Assembly (NCBI GenBank): GCA_035540975.1
Contig: DATLFN010000012.1
Span: forward strand, 1-63,692
DNA from: Acidimicrobiales bacterium
GTDB lineage: Bacteria; Actinomycetota; Acidimicrobiia; Acidimicrobiales; GCA-2861595
Length of the DNA: 63,692 nucleotides
Direction: 5' to 3'
Part shown: positions 63,559 to 63,692 of the stretch, piece by piece
Numbering within the stretch: position 1 is the first letter of the stretch
Layout: each line of letters opens with the position of its first letter
The notes under the pieces: generated by a model
Seen by the model: only the letters and a program-made list of their open reading frames with translations
Database searches by the model: none
What the model was told of the DNA's origin: nothing
Translations under genes and position numbers: made by a program

Positions 63559-63692
63559 GTAAGCACCTCGGGTCCACCACTCGGCTCGGGGCACGGGGTC
63601 AGATGGGTGCCCCGGTGGTTTCGGGACGAGGCGAGCAATGTCGGTCTGCGGGTCGCGTGTTGAGCGTGTCGCCGCGCAGCAGTGATTGCCTG
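63559..63692 (-). other. upstream region of the arginine-catabolic pair (window edge)
   Basis: The last 134 bases hold no gene. They must contain the promoter of the two-gene unit on the minus strand. No clear -10/-35 pair or operator is visible. Confidence 0.4.

Noticed and set aside
63600-63692. Possible start of another gene at the right edge
   Set aside because: No frame with gene-like codon use or ribosome site is visible in the last 90 bases.

Overview
The window is very G+C-rich DNA, densely packed with genes, with many GTG and TTG starts and frequent 1-4 bp stop/start overlaps. Gene content points to an actinomycete: an F420-biosynthesis gene (cofC) beside gpsA and a HU gene with a Lys/Ala tail, a DUF5709 protein, a SARP regulator, a SoxR and sortase-type LARTG anchoring. 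I infer Actinomycetota, possibly Acidimicrobiia; no rRNA or tRNA gene is visible to confirm it. Most large open frames on the opposite strand of each gene are G+C shadows and are left out.

Layout. (1) 1-14.3 kb: accessory and decaying genes. An MMPL transporter is broken by a one-base slip, a kynureninase follows the wreck of a tryptophan 2,3-dioxygenase, an RsbW-like kinase and an RsbQ/RsbP relic remain from a stress-sigma switch, then come a 1047-residue SARP regulator and soxR divergent from an ABC exporter. (2) 14.4-28.0 kb: a nickel and nitrogen island. An orphan [NiFe]-hydrogenase large subunit is divergent from a KaiC-like/HTH/cupin regulator, followed by ureABCFGD and urtABCDE in one run on the same strand. 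Urea import and hydrolysis are therefore encoded together, with a GlnR-like repeat in front of ureA. (3) 28-40 kb: PadR regulator, DJ-1/PfpI protein, IPP isomerase with a long extra N-terminus, CAP-domain protein, an AlkX-type DNA glycosylase, an epimerase, a group 2 sigma factor, a LARTG-anchored surface protein, and a methyltransferase-Mug glycosylase fusion. (4) 40-48 kb: bifunctional penicillin-binding protein, HU plus a separate histone H1-like protein, PIG-L deacetylase, cofC, a monooxygenase-like protein, a phosphoesterase and gpsA. (5) 47-55.5 kb: ogt, an ECF sigma factor, a DisA_N-related predicted nucleotide sensor, cutA, selD, rnhB and a polar amino-acid ABC importer. (6) 55.5-63.7 kb: a fused ABC exporter with one degenerate ATP site, a secreted LVIVD-repeat protein with a PA domain, and a two-gene unit that looks like a split form of the cyanobacterial arginine dihydrolase/ornithine cyclodeaminase (ArgZ/AgrE).

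How it fits together. Nitrogen acquisition is the strongest theme: urea uptake, urease and arginine breakdown to ammonia and proline. Urease and hydrogenase both need nickel, and a DUF4242 protein of the SCO4226 nickel-binding type lies 9 kb away. The most unusual items are the hydrogenase large subunit without a small subunit beside its hybrid regulator, the RsbQ-RsbP relic, the methyltransferase-Mug fusion, the DisA-like sensor and the split ArgZ/AgrE pair.
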